The notes under the pieces: generated by a model
Databases searched by the model: none
Seen by the model: the letters and a program-made list of their open reading frames with translations, nothing else
What the model was told of the DNA's origin: nothing
Part shown: positions 42,890 to 51,527 of the stretch, one piece after another
Position numbering within the stretch: the stretch's first letter is position 1
Layout: every line of letters begins with the position of its first letter
Translations under genes and position numbers: made by a program
NCBI GenBank assembly: GCA_963774935.1
Contig: CAVZGO010000004.1
Span: forward strand, 1-64,000
Direction: 5' to 3'
Source of the DNA: CAVZGO01 sp963774935
GTDB lineage: Bacteria > Chloroflexota > Anaerolineae > Anaerolineales > UBA4823
DNA: 64,000 bases

Positions 42890-43788
42890 GCTGGCTCTCC
42901 TTCACCGGTGACCACCTGGATGAAGATCTCATCCAACGTTGGGACGGCAATCTCAAACTGCTCCAGGATCACGCCCTGGGCAACGAGCTGCTGCAGGATG
43001 GATTGCGGCGTAGCCCCCTGAGCAAGCTCCAGGCGGAAGCCACCATTCAAAGGGCTGGATGCTGAAACACCATCCAGGCGGGGGACCTCGCCCTGCGCGC
43101 GAACGATGACAGCATTGCCGGTATAGTGGCGGCGAATTTCTTCCAGCGAGCCATACAGCACCACCTGGCCTTTGTCGACCAGCAGAATCCGGTCGCACAG
43201 CTCTTCCACCTGGTGCATCTGGTGGGTGGACATCATGATGGTGCTGCCCTCACGGTGCAGATCGAGCAGCAGGTCTTTCACCATCTGCGTGTTCACCGGA
43301 TCCAGCCCGCTGAATGGCTCATCAATGATGATTAATTCCGGACGGTGGAGCAGGGTGGCGATGATCTGAGCTTTTTGCTGCATGCCCTTGCTGAGCTCCT
43401 TGACTTTTTTCTTGCGAAATGCGCCCAGATCAAATTGCTCCAGGTATTTCCCGGCGCGGCTGCGGGCTTCAGCCGTTGGGATGCTTTTGAGCTGAGCCAG
43501 GTATATGAGCACATTTTCAAGGGGGATATCTTGATATAGTCCGCGCTCTTCGGGCATGTACCCGATGCGATCCTTCTTTGCTTCGTCCATCGGCCCACCC
43601 AGAATGCTGATTTTCCCTGTATCGGGCTTGAAGATATCCAGCATCAGGCGGATGGTGGTTGTTTTGCCAGCTCCATTGGGCCCAAGCAGGCCAAAAATCT
43701 CGCCCTTATCTACTGAAAAGGTGACGTTGTCTACGGCTTGAATTGCGCCAAAGGATTTGCTAACATCAGTGATTTCGATAATTTTCAT
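42886..43788 (-). CDS. ABC transporter ATP-binding protein (NatA-like)
   Basis: 300-aa ATPase that powers the two adjacent ABC-2 permeases. Walker A LLGPNGAGKTTTIRL (near residue 35-45), signature VKELSKGMQQKAQ, Walker B ELIIIDEPFSGLDPVN and the H-loop MMSTHQMHQ are all canonical. The C-terminal 80 residues form the extra domain of NatA/DrrA-type ATPases. The ATG at 43788 (MKIIEITDVSKSFGAIQ) is chosen because homology begins there; an earlier in-frame ATG would add 19 non-conserved residues. Probably expressed from the promoter near 43960-43988. Confidence 0.93.
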   Translation of the reverse strand: MKIIEITDVSKSFGAIQAVDNVTFSVDKGEIFGLLGPNGAGKTTTIRLMLDIFKPDTGKISILGGPMDEAKKDRIGYMPEERGLYQDIPLENVLIYLAQLKSIPTAEARSRAGKYLEQFDLGAFRKKKVKELSKGMQQKAQIIATLLHRPELIIIDEPFSGLDPVNTQMVKDLLLDLHREGSTIMMSTHQMHQVEELCDRILLVDKGQVVLYGSLEEIRRHYTGNAVIVRAQGEVPRLDGVSASSPLNGGFRLELAQGATPQSILQQLVAQGVILEQFEIAVPTLDEIFIQVVTGEGEPA

Positions 43789-43956
43789 TTTTGCTGCCTT
43801 TTTTAGTGGTCGACAAAAATAGGCGGATTTACCGCCCATATTCAATCGACAATTTTATTTGGTATTGCTCCAGGTATAACATCTTACAATCAGCTAAGAA
43901 ATTCAAAGGGTCTGGCTTGCAATGTTACCTGGTTGAGAAATAGGAAACAATGCAGT

Positions 43957-43970
43957 AATGTTATAACATT
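43957..43970. promoter_or_regulatory. 14-bp perfect palindrome overlapping the ABC promoter (candidate operator)
   Basis: AATGTTATAACATT is its own reverse complement and covers the -10 box of the leftward promoter. A half-similar GTATAACAT occurs at about 43872-43880, nearer the ABC ATPase gene. Such placement is expected of a repressor site, but no regulator gene is adjacent. Confidence 0.45.
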
Positions 43971-43988
43971 TATTTTGGATTAAAACAA
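43960..43988 (-). promoter_or_regulatory. sigma-70-type promoter of the ABC exporter operon
   Basis: On the minus strand TTGTTT (43988-43983), 17-base spacer, TATAAC (43965-43960). The transcript would have a leader of about 165 bases before the ATPase start at 43788. Confidence 0.5.
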
Positions 43989-44100
43989 TTTTTTCGGGAT
44001 TTATTTATGAAACATACCATGAGTGAATGCTGCAGGAAGTTTTCACTTGTTAATTCTACAGCCTCACCTTCTGATTTAACAAAATAATCTGTCCAATACA

Positions 44101-44129
44101 TTGCATGCTTAGAAGTTCAATGCTATAAT
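44101..44129 (+). promoter_or_regulatory. sigma-70-type promoter of rho
   Basis: TTGCAT (44101-44106), exactly 17 bases, then a perfect TATAAT (44124-44129). It is the best-matching promoter in the window, about 170 bases upstream of the rho start codon. Confidence 0.7.
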
Positions 44130-44135
44130 CCATCC

Positions 44136-44297
44136 AGAGCGGTTATATTTTCCCCCCATTTATCGAGTTAACCCAGGTTGTTCCTGCTGTGAAATTCTGC
44201 AGCTTACCCATTCGGCTGTTTCCGTGTTTGTCAATCATCAGGCTATCTCACTCCTCGTAACCTAGAGCACTATCTACAATCCCATCTCCCAAAGGAC
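44136..44297 (+). promoter_or_regulatory. C-rich rho leader (possible rut-type autoregulatory region)
   Basis: By hand count the stretch from the -10 box to the start codon holds about 51 C and 27 G, with pyrimidine-rich patches (CCCCCC near 44153, CTCACTCCTC near 44250, CCCATCTCCC near 44281) and little obvious secondary structure. That is the composition of Rho loading sites, and rho genes in other bacteria are autoregulated through their leaders. Confidence 0.4.
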
Positions 44298-45590
44298 ATG
44301 ACTCTCAATATACCTATGAAAGTACTTGAACTCGAAAACGCACCTCTGACCCAACTGCGCCAGATGGCCAGGGATCTCGAAGTTCCCAACGCCCACCACC
44401 TAAAAAAAGAAGACCTGATCCTGCGCATCCAGCAGGCTGAAGCCGAGCGGCAAGGCCTGGAGTTGCGCGGTGGCATCTTGGAGATCATGAGCGAAGGAAT
44501 TGGCTTCTTGCGTTCTGGTCATTACCAGCCGGGTCCATACGATGTTTACGTTTCCCAATCTCAAATCCGGCGCTACAACTTGCGCAACGGCGACCTGGTG
44601 ATTGGCAACGTGCGCCCACCGCGCGAATCTGAGCGCCATTATGGTTTGCTCAAGGTGGAAACGATCAATGGCGTAGAGCCTGACGAAGTGCGTTATCGCC
44701 CAGCCTTCGAATCGCTGACCCCTATCTTTCCCGACCGCCGGTTTGACCTGGAGCTGGACCGCCACTCGCTTGCTCCACGCCTGATTAACCTGGTGGCGCC
44801 GATCGGGCGCGGGCAGCGCGGCTTGATAGTTTCGCCGCCAAAGGCGGGGAAGACAACCATCCTCAAGCAAATCGCCAACTCGATCTCAACCAAATACCCC
44901 GAGGTTCACCTGATGGTCGCGTTGATTGGCGAGCGTCCGGAAGAGGTGACAGATATGGACCGCTCGGTGGACGCTGAGGTGATTTCTTCCACCTTTGATG
45001 AACCAGTCACCTCGCATGTGCGCGTGGCAGAGATGGTGCTCGAGCGCGCCAAGCGCCTGGTTGAGATCGGGCGCGACGTGGTGGTTTTGATGGACTCGAT
45101 CACCCGCCTGGCTCGCGCTTACAACCTGGTGGTCACTCCTTCTGGACGCACGCTTTCTGGTGGTATCGATCCTTCGGCGCTGTACCCCCCTAAGCGCTTC
45201 TTCGGTGCGGCGCGTAATATTGAAGAAGGTGGCTCACTTACAATTATTGCCACTTGCCTGGTGGACACCGGCTCGCGCATGGATGACGTGGTGTACGAGG
45301 AATTCAAGGGTACTGGCAATATGGAGCTGCATCTCTCCCGCCGGCTGCAAGAGCGGCGCGTGTTCCCTGCCATCGACATCGAGCGTTCTTCTACACGGCG
45401 CGAGGAGCTGCTGCTCGGACCGGATATCACCCCACGCGTCTGGCTGATGCGCCGCATGTACGACCAGATGGTGCAGCAACCGCCGCATGGTGCAGGGCTG
45501 GATCCTTCTACTGCCACCGAAGCCATCTTACAGCGTATCACCCGCACCAATGATAACCAGGAATTCCTGGAGACGCTTACAGAAGGCTAA
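44298..45590 (+). CDS. rho: transcription termination factor Rho
   Basis: 430-aa hexameric RNA helicase that ends transcription. An N-terminal SAP-like helical domain (LTQLRQMARDLEVPNAHHLKKEDLILRI) leads into the cold-shock-type RNA-binding domain (GILEIMSEGIGFLRSGHYQPGPYDVYVSQSQIRRY). The RecA-like motor follows: Walker A GLIVSPPKAGKTT, LIGERPEEVTDM, Walker B VVVLMDSITRLARAYN, GRTLSGGIDPSALYPPKRFFGAARN (Q and R loops). There is no large insertion between the N-terminal parts, unlike actinobacterial Rho. The M23 peptidase gene starts three bases after its stop. Confidence 0.97.
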   Translation: MTLNIPMKVLELENAPLTQLRQMARDLEVPNAHHLKKEDLILRIQQAEAERQGLELRGGILEIMSEGIGFLRSGHYQPGPYDVYVSQSQIRRYNLRNGDLVIGNVRPPRESERHYGLLKVETINGVEPDEVRYRPAFESLTPIFPDRRFDLELDRHSLAPRLINLVAPIGRGQRGLIVSPPKAGKTTILKQIANSISTKYPEVHLMVALIGERPEEVTDMDRSVDAEVISSTFDEPVTSHVRVAEMVLERAKRLVEIGRDVVVLMDSITRLARAYNLVVTPSGRTLSGGIDPSALYPPKRFFGAARNIEEGGSLTIIATCLVDTGSRMDDVVYEEFKGTGNMELHLSRRLQERRVFPAIDIERSSTRREELLLGPDITPRVWLMRRMYDQMVQQPPHGAGLDPSTATEAILQRITRTNDNQEFLETLTEG

Positions 45591-45593
45591 ACC

Positions 45594-46724
45594 TTGAAAC
45601 CGAAAACTAAAACCGTATCTGGCGCGGCTGCCTCTGGACAGCCCGACCAGGGCAACCGGTTTATCTCAACTTTGGCCTGGGTGGTTGCCTTCGTTTTTGT
45701 CGCGTTTGCAGTCTACCTGGGCTGGCGCACCCTGACAGTGCGAGCATCTGGGCTGGAGCAGGTTTCTTCCGGTAGTAAAGAGGCGGTGTCTCAACAAGAC
45801 ACCGGTAGTAATGAAATTCAGACCAACATGCCGGCTGCTGCCAGTGCACGTAGCACCGAGGCAGTTGGCCTGGACCGCCAGCTAGATCTGCACACCACAA
45901 TCCCAGAACGTCCTGAGTTGGAGGTGCGCCAGCACACCGTGTCCCTTGGAGACTCGGTTTTCGGTATCGCAGCGCAGTTTTCGCTCAAGCCTGAGTCGGT
46001 TTTGTGGGCGAATTACGATCTGCTCAATGATAATCCCGATATGATCAGCCTGGATATGACGCTGAATATCCCGCCCACAAATGGCGTCCTTTACCAGTGG
46101 CATGAGGGCGATACAATTGAAAAGGTGGCAGCACAATTCGATGCTCAACCACAGGATATCTTAAATTGGTCCGGCAATAACCTGGATCTGACCAATCCAG
46201 TTATCGCGCCAGGCAGCCTGGTAATGGTGCCAGGTGGGAGGCGTGAATACCGCCAGTGGTTGATTCCAACGATCGCGCGCGGCTCGGCTGGTGTTTCGTC
46301 TGCGGTGTATGGCGGCGGCGCGTGCTCGGGGAATTATGAAGGTGCCTATGGAACTGGTGCGTTTATCTGGCCGGCTGGCAACCATGTTCTCTCGGGTAAT
46401 GATTACTGGGATGGGCACCTGGCGATTGATATCGGCGCGGGAGAGGGAGCAGCCATTTATGCTGCTGACAGCGGGGTGGTGGTTTTTGCTGGTTGGGCGA
46501 CTGGCGGCTATGGCAATATGGTGATGATCGATCATGGCAACGGCTACCTGACCCTGTATGGCCACATGAGCAGTGTCAAGTCTTACTGCGGACAGAGCGT
46601 GGGTCAGGGTACGACAATTGGCTACAGCGGCAGCACCGGCAATTCAACAGGCGCTCACCTGCATTTCGAGGTTCGCTATCTGGGCGGGTTTATTAATCCC
46701 TGGTATGTCCTGCCCGCACCGTGA
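45594..46724 (+). CDS. membrane-anchored M23 peptidase with LysM domains
   Basis: 376-aa cell-wall hydrolase. One N-terminal membrane helix (about residues 24-43), a Ser/Gln-rich linker, then two LysM-like domains (HTVSLGDSVFGIAAQF and WHEGDTIEKVAAQFDAQPQDIL) that bind peptidoglycan. A C-terminal M23 endopeptidase domain of the lysostaphin/NlpD type has zinc ligands in GHLAIDIG (H-x3-D) and GAHLHFEVR (H-x-H). Both ligand motifs are intact, so it is probably active. The start is TTG at 45594, three bases after the rho stop, and no better start exists. It may be co-transcribed with rho. Confidence 0.9.
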   Translation: MKPKTKTVSGAAASGQPDQGNRFISTLAWVVAFVFVAFAVYLGWRTLTVRASGLEQVSSGSKEAVSQQDTGSNEIQTNMPAAASARSTEAVGLDRQLDLHTTIPERPELEVRQHTVSLGDSVFGIAAQFSLKPESVLWANYDLLNDNPDMISLDMTLNIPPTNGVLYQWHEGDTIEKVAAQFDAQPQDILNWSGNNLDLTNPVIAPGSLVMVPGGRREYRQWLIPTIARGSAGVSSAVYGGGACSGNYEGAYGTGAFIWPAGNHVLSGNDYWDGHLAIDIGAGEGAAIYAADSGVVVFAGWATGGYGNMVMIDHGNGYLTLYGHMSSVKSYCGQSVGQGTTIGYSGSTGNSTGAHLHFEVRYLGGFINPWYVLPAP

Positions 46725-46770
46725 TCTGGGAAGTTGGATAATGGCAGGCAACCAGATGATAAACACTCAT

Positions 46771-46800
46771 TTGAGCAAAACAGCGAAGTTATTCTAGAAT
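46771..46800 (+). promoter_or_regulatory. candidate promoter of the 61-aa gene
   Basis: TTGAGC (46771-46776), 18-base spacer, TAGAAT (46795-46800), 20 bases before the start codon at 46821. Confidence 0.4.
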
Positions 46801-46820
46801 GTGCACAGGAGAAGTGAATC

Positions 46821-47006
46821 ATGGCGAAGAATGAACCCGAACCCAAGACTGATGTGATTGCAGAGACGGATGAATACCTGGCATGGCAGGCGCATGAACC
46901 CGATGGTGAAATCACCTACCATCTGGAGCTAAACAATGTCACCCTTCATTTTTATAAAGAAGAATGGGATGAATTCCTGCAGCTTGTAAAATTGCTGCTA
47001 AAGTAA
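46821..47006 (+). CDS. small acidic hypothetical protein, 61 aa
   Basis: I do not recognise this family. A good ribosome binding site (AGGAG) stands ten bases before the ATG. A charged N-terminus (AKNEPEPKTDVIAETDE) is followed by a compact alpha/beta-like core (YLAWQAHEPDGEITYHLELNNVTLHFYKEEWDEFLQLV) whose pattern of alternating hydrophobics and closing helix looks like a folded single domain. It is likely a real small gene of unknown role. The convergent SLT gene ends 15 bases away. Confidence 0.65.
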   Translation: MAKNEPEPKTDVIAETDEYLAWQAHEPDGEITYHLELNNVTLHFYKEEWDEFLQLVKLLLK

Positions 47007-47021
47007 CCGAATCTCTATTTT

Positions 47022-48631
47022 TTAACGCCCAGAAATTTTATCAACATAGGGAACGGCGCCTTTGCACGCTTCCGTAAAGCGTGCAGACACGTTTTCCCAG
47101 GTGAGCTCGCCGGTGTTTTGCCATGCCTGGTGGATGGCGAAGGATACACACCCGGCGCCAGCGTGGTAATTTGCTATGGTGAAGCGCCATAAATCTTCAT
47201 AATTTGCTGCAGAGCCGGCGCTTTTTTGCGTGGCGGTATAAATGGTCTGGTTTACTTGCGAACAGTTCGCCTGGAGTGTCTGAGCGAACAAGTTGATGCT
47301 GAATTCGGCGTGGCTCAAATCGATCCCGGCGGGGCAGGTAGCACAGCTCGAATCGGCTTGCATCGCCAGGGCGCCGCGCAACAACGCCTGATTTTCCTCA
47401 TTCAGATTCATGTAGTCTGTTGCGCAGGTCTCTTCGGTCAACACCAGCGGGCAGAATTGCTCATAGAACGATTCGTTCCAAAAGAGCAGCGAATCTGCAC
47501 CCATGTCGGTGATTTGACCTAAACCGTACTCGTAGGGCACTCGGAAGACCCCAGGCCAGAATTGGCTTTCTTGAGCGAACAGGTTCTTCATTAGCTGTGC
47601 AGGAATACCGGTTTGCTTGGCTACATCGATGATGCCCTGGTCAAACTGGTTTTGCCAGGGCAGGATCATCCCCTTGGATTTTTCAAGACCACACGTATCG
47701 GCGTATCCATTTGGCTGCAAACCCCCACTGACGCATTCCGATACATCGACAAGACCCTGTGCGATCAGGCGACCACCAAGATAAAAATACGGATCACCGC
47801 TGGCTAGCAGCTCGGGTTCATCTGGTGTGGAAAGCCATTCTGGAGGACCACCGGTGGGCGGCAATGCCTGCCAAATGCGCGTACAGGTCGCCAGTGGAGC
47901 GCCAATCCACTGGGTACTGACCACATCGACATACCACCCGCCACCTCCTGGAGTTGTGGAGACCCCAGTGTCAATCACGCGCACCTGAGCTGTGTAAGTC
48001 TCACTAAAATCGCCAAAACTCGACTCAGCCCAAAATTCCACTAGAATACCCTCCTGCGGTGTTGGCTGAAGCTGAATTTTACAGATGGACCCCGGGCAGC
48101 TGAAAGCCTGCCCGTCAAAAGTTCCATGAATGGCAACGATTTGTTCGTTCGGAAGCGGCTCTTCGCCGGTGAGCAGCAAAGAGGGTATCGTGGGACACAG
48201 GTTTTCAGGGGGACTAGGTGTGCAGCCTTCCAGGTTGACATAGACGGTGGGCACTGGCAGCTCTACCGGTACCTGGCGTTCCGTTGGTTGATAGGCGATC
48301 AGATGAAGGTAAACACCATCGCAGGATGAGGCATCGCTGCCAGGCGCGGAGGCTGCTTCACAGGGTGGGGTATTGAGCCAGATTTCTACCAGCACTGCAC
48401 CGCATTGCGTTTGCACCTCAGCCGGCGTGGGAACGCCTTCGTGGTCGATCAAGATGCGGCAAAGCAGCTCGCTGTCTTCCCAAGCCAACATCCACCACTC
48501 ATATTCGATGTAAGAGACTACAATCGTAGTGTGGCGTGCAGGTGTCTGGGCTGTGGTGGATTCCCCCGCGATAAAACCGATGCCAATATCAGCACCAGCG
48601 CAAAGCAGACCAATCCGATCTTTCGCGCCAT
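47022..48631 (-). CDS. secreted Cys-rich protein with C-terminal SLT-type transglycosylase domain (N-terminal frameshift)
   Basis: The main frame runs from 48491 to 47022 (489 aa). Residues about 280-489 form a lysozyme-like SLT domain: LMKNLFAQESQFWPG (catalytic Glu), YEYGLGQIT, a long insert, and FTIANYHAGAGCVSFAI. The N-terminal 280 residues are beta-rich, with an Ig-like arrangement, and hold most of 18 cysteines. The start at 48491 leaves no export signal. Upstream, the frame is open back through ARHTTIVVSYIEYEWWM, while an ATG at 48631 in another frame gives MARKIGLVCFALVLI, a signal anchor. One indel between about 48582 and 48600 would join them, so I extend the gene to 48631. Confidence 0.72.
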
Positions 48632-48727
48632 GTTGTACCTAAATTATCATGTTCAACTCAGGCTGTCAATCACCAAAAAGGATTAAAGACGCTTACAGTA
48701 TAATAATGCCATTCCACGAGGTGATAA

Positions 48728-51523
48728 ATGCCCCCAACACTTTACTTGATCGATGGTCATGCCCTGGCTTACCGCACTTTCTTTGCTCTGACGCGAGGTG
48801 GAACCGGCGGTTTCTCCACGCGCAGTGGCGAGCCAACAGCTGGCGTTTTCGGCTTTACCAGCGTGCTCCTGCGCATCTATGAGCAGGAGCACCCGGATTA
48901 CCTGGCTGTTGCATTTGACACCGGGCGCACATTTCGGGATGACCTGTTCCCGGAGTATAAAGGCACGCGCGCCAAGATGCCGGATGAGCTGCGCACCCAG
49001 ATCGAGCGCATGCGCCAACTTGTCGATGCTTTCAACATCCCACGCCTGGAGGTAGAAGGTTACGAAGCGGATGATGTCCTGGGCAGTGTGGCGCGCCAGG
49101 CTGTGGCAAAAGGGCTGGGCGTGAAGATTATCACAGGAGATCGTGATCTGCTGCAACTGGTGAGCGATCGCGTTCTGGTCAACCTGCCGGGAAAATCGCT
49201 GGCAGACTCACGTGATTTCCTTGCTGAAGATGTTATGGAGTTCCTGGGTGTACGTCCAGACCAGGTGGTCGATTATAAGGCGTTGGTGGGTGACAAATCC
49301 GATAACATCCCCGGCGTGGCAGGGATCGGCGAAAAAACTGCGATCAGCCTGCTTAAGGATTATCAAAGCCTGGATGGCATTTATGAGCATCTGAGTGATA
49401 TTACGGGAAGCACGCAGAAGAAGTTGGAGCAGGGGCGCGAGGCTGCATACTTGAGTCAAAAGCTGGCTACGATTGTCCAGGATTTGCCGGTGGCGATCGA
49501 CCTGGAGCAGGCAAAACCTGAACACTTCGATCCTCAGCGCGCCGAGTCCATATTTCGCGAGCTGGAATTTCGCTCGCTGTTGCCACGCCTGCAGGCGCTT
49601 GAGCAAGCCTATGGCAAGCGCAGCCCGGTGAAGGGGCAGCAGCTGAACATGTTCAGCCAGCCAGCAGCGCAGGTAATTCCGGATAAGCAAGAGACCCCGG
49701 CCAGCCCGGTGTTCGTGGTGGACAGCGCTGAAAAGCTGGAAGCCCTGGTCAATCAGCTGCAGGCTGCGAAGATGATCTCGTTTGATACTGAGACCACTTC
49801 CACAGACCAGATGCGCGCTGAGCTGGTGGGGATCTCACTGGCGGTTGAAGCGGGGCAAGGGGTTTATATCCCTGTAGGTCACCATACGCAAGAATCACAG
49901 CTCCCGTTAGAAGTGGTATTTGAGGCACTGCGAAAACCGCTGACTGATGCGCGCATCCCCAAAGTAGGGCACAACTTGAAGTATGATTTTGTACTCCTGG
50001 CGCGGCACGGGCTGCGCCCAGCCCCCCTGACGTTTGATACGATGCTTGCGGAATGGGTTGCCAACCCTGCCTCGCGCAACCTGGGCTTAAAAAGCCTGGC
50101 CTGGGTGCGCCAGGATATTCAGATGACCACGATCACTGAGCTGATTGGTAAAGGCAAGAACCAGATCACCATGGCGGAGGTGCCGATAGCACAGGCGGCT
50201 GCGTATGCTGCAGCGGACGCCGAAGTCGTGCTGCGCCTGATTCCCGCTCTCGCTGGCGATCTGGAAAAGTGCCGGGGTAGACAGCTCTTTGATGAGATTG
50301 AAATGCCGTTAGTGACGGTACTGGCAGATATGGAAATGGCAGGAATCAGCCTGGACGTACCCTTCCTGAAGGGTATGTCTGCCGAGATGGACGAGCGACT
50401 GGTTGAGCTTGAAGGCAGCATCTATCAGACAGTTGGTGAGCGCTTCAACCTGAATTCACCACAGCAGCTTTCTGATGTGCTGTTCAATCGTTTGCAACTC
50501 GTACCGCCGGATCGCACCGCAAAGACATCTTCGGGCTTCTACTCCACTTCTGCAGATGTGTTGGAACTTTTGAAAGGGAAACACAAGGTTGTGGATTGGG
50601 TGCTGGAATATCGCGAGCTATCCAAGCTGAAATCCACCTACCTGGATGCTTTGCCCCTGCAGGTTAATCCGTTGACCGGACGGGTGCATACCTCATATAA
50701 CCAGACTGGATCCGTGACCGGGCGGATAGCTTCCTCAGATCCGAATTTGCAGAACATCCCCATCCGCACGGAATTAGGGCGGCAAGTGCGTAACGCCTTC
50801 GTGGCAGCACCCGGTTCCCGCCTGCTATCTGTGGATTATTCTCAGGTTGAGCTGCGCATCGTAGCACACATGGCAAGCGACCAGGCTATGCTGGAGACAT
50901 TTCGCGCTGGTTTAGATATCCATGCTGCTACGGCAGCAGCGGTTTATGGGGTACCACTTCAAGGGGTCACCAAGGAGATGCGACGGCGGGCGAAGGGAAT
51001 TAACTTTGGACTTATTTATGGGATGAGCGCCTTTGGACTGACACGGGCGACTGACCTGACCCTGGCGGAGGCAGAAGATTTCATGAAGGCTTATTTCCGC
51101 CAGTTCCCTGGTGTGAAGAGCTACCTGGACAATATCCGCCGTGTGGCTGCCGAGCAAGGTTATGTCGAGACGTTGTTAGGGCGCCGGCGTTATTTCCCGG
51201 GGCTAAAGTCTGGTGCAGATCACAATACACGCGGTCGAGAGGAACGTGAGGCAATTAACGCGCCGATTCAAGGCACGGCAGCAGATATCATGAAAATCGC
51301 CATGTTGAAATTGCCAGTGGCGCTCGCTGAAGCGGGTCTATCTGGGCGGATGCTGCTACAGGTGCATGATGAACTCGTTCTTGAAGTGCCTGAAGTCGAG
51401 CTGCAGCAGACTGCTCATCTTGTGCGCCAGGTAATGGAGGGCGCCTATACGTTAGAGGTGCCGCTTGAAACCGAAGCACGGCTTGGTCATAACTGGGGAG
51501 AGATGGAGGTCCTGCCAGGATAG
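48728..51523 (+). CDS. polA: DNA polymerase I
   Basis: 931-aa repair and Okazaki-fragment polymerase with three domains. The 5'-3' exonuclease (residues 1-300) has LIDGHALAYRTFFAL, EADDVLG, ITGDRDLLQL and GDKSDNIPGVAGIGEKTA. The 3'-5' exonuclease keeps its acidic residues (SFDTETTS, KVGHNLKYD, AAYAAADAEVVLRL), so proofreading is probably active, unlike Taq polymerase. The polymerase domain shows motif A SVDYSQVELRIVAHM, motif B RRRAKGINFGLIYGMSAFGL and motif C LLQVHDELVLEVP. A TATAAT at 48699-48704 and the GAGGTGA before the ATG serve expression. Confidence 0.97.
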   Translation: MPPTLYLIDGHALAYRTFFALTRGGTGGFSTRSGEPTAGVFGFTSVLLRIYEQEHPDYLAVAFDTGRTFRDDLFPEYKGTRAKMPDELRTQIERMRQLVDAFNIPRLEVEGYEADDVLGSVARQAVAKGLGVKIITGDRDLLQLVSDRVLVNLPGKSLADSRDFLAEDVMEFLGVRPDQVVDYKALVGDKSDNIPGVAGIGEKTAISLLKDYQSLDGIYEHLSDITGSTQKKLEQGREAAYLSQKLATIVQDLPVAIDLEQAKPEHFDPQRAESIFRELEFRSLLPRLQALEQAYGKRSPVKGQQLNMFSQPAAQVIPDKQETPASPVFVVDSAEKLEALVNQLQAAKMISFDTETTSTDQMRAELVGISLAVEAGQGVYIPVGHHTQESQLPLEVVFEALRKPLTDARIPKVGHNLKYDFVLLARHGLRPAPLTFDTMLAEWVANPASRNLGLKSLAWVRQDIQMTTITELIGKGKNQITMAEVPIAQAAAYAAADAEVVLRLIPALAGDLEKCRGRQLFDEIEMPLVTVLADMEMAGISLDVPFLKGMSAEMDERLVELEGSIYQTVGERFNLNSPQQLSDVLFNRLQLVPPDRTAKTSSGFYSTSADVLELLKGKHKVVDWVLEYRELSKLKSTYLDALPLQVNPLTGRVHTSYNQTGSVTGRIASSDPNLQNIPIRTELGRQVRNAFVAAPGSRLLSVDYSQVELRIVAHMASDQAMLETFRAGLDIHAATAAAVYGVPLQGVTKEMRRRAKGINFGLIYGMSAFGLTRATDLTLAEAEDFMKAYFRQFPGVKSYLDNIRRVAAEQGYVETLLGRRRYFPGLKSGADHNTRGREEREAINAPIQGTAADIMKIAMLKLPVALAEAGLSGRMLLQVHDELVLEVPEVELQQTAHLVRQVMEGAYTLEVPLETEARLGHNWGEMEVLPG

Positions 51524-51527
51524 ACAG

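Larger units (their letters stand above)
43789..44297. other. 509-base divergent intergenic region between ABC exporter and rho
   Basis: No gene is seen here; the longest open frame (ATG at 44007, 26 codons) has no protein-like character. It is AT-rich in its middle and holds two opposed promoters: one for the leftward ABC operon with an overlapping palindrome, and one for rho followed by a long C-rich leader. Each is listed separately. Confidence 0.7.

Noticed and set aside
44007..44087. A 26-codon frame in the ABC-rho intergenic region
   Set aside because: No ribosome binding site and no protein-like composition.
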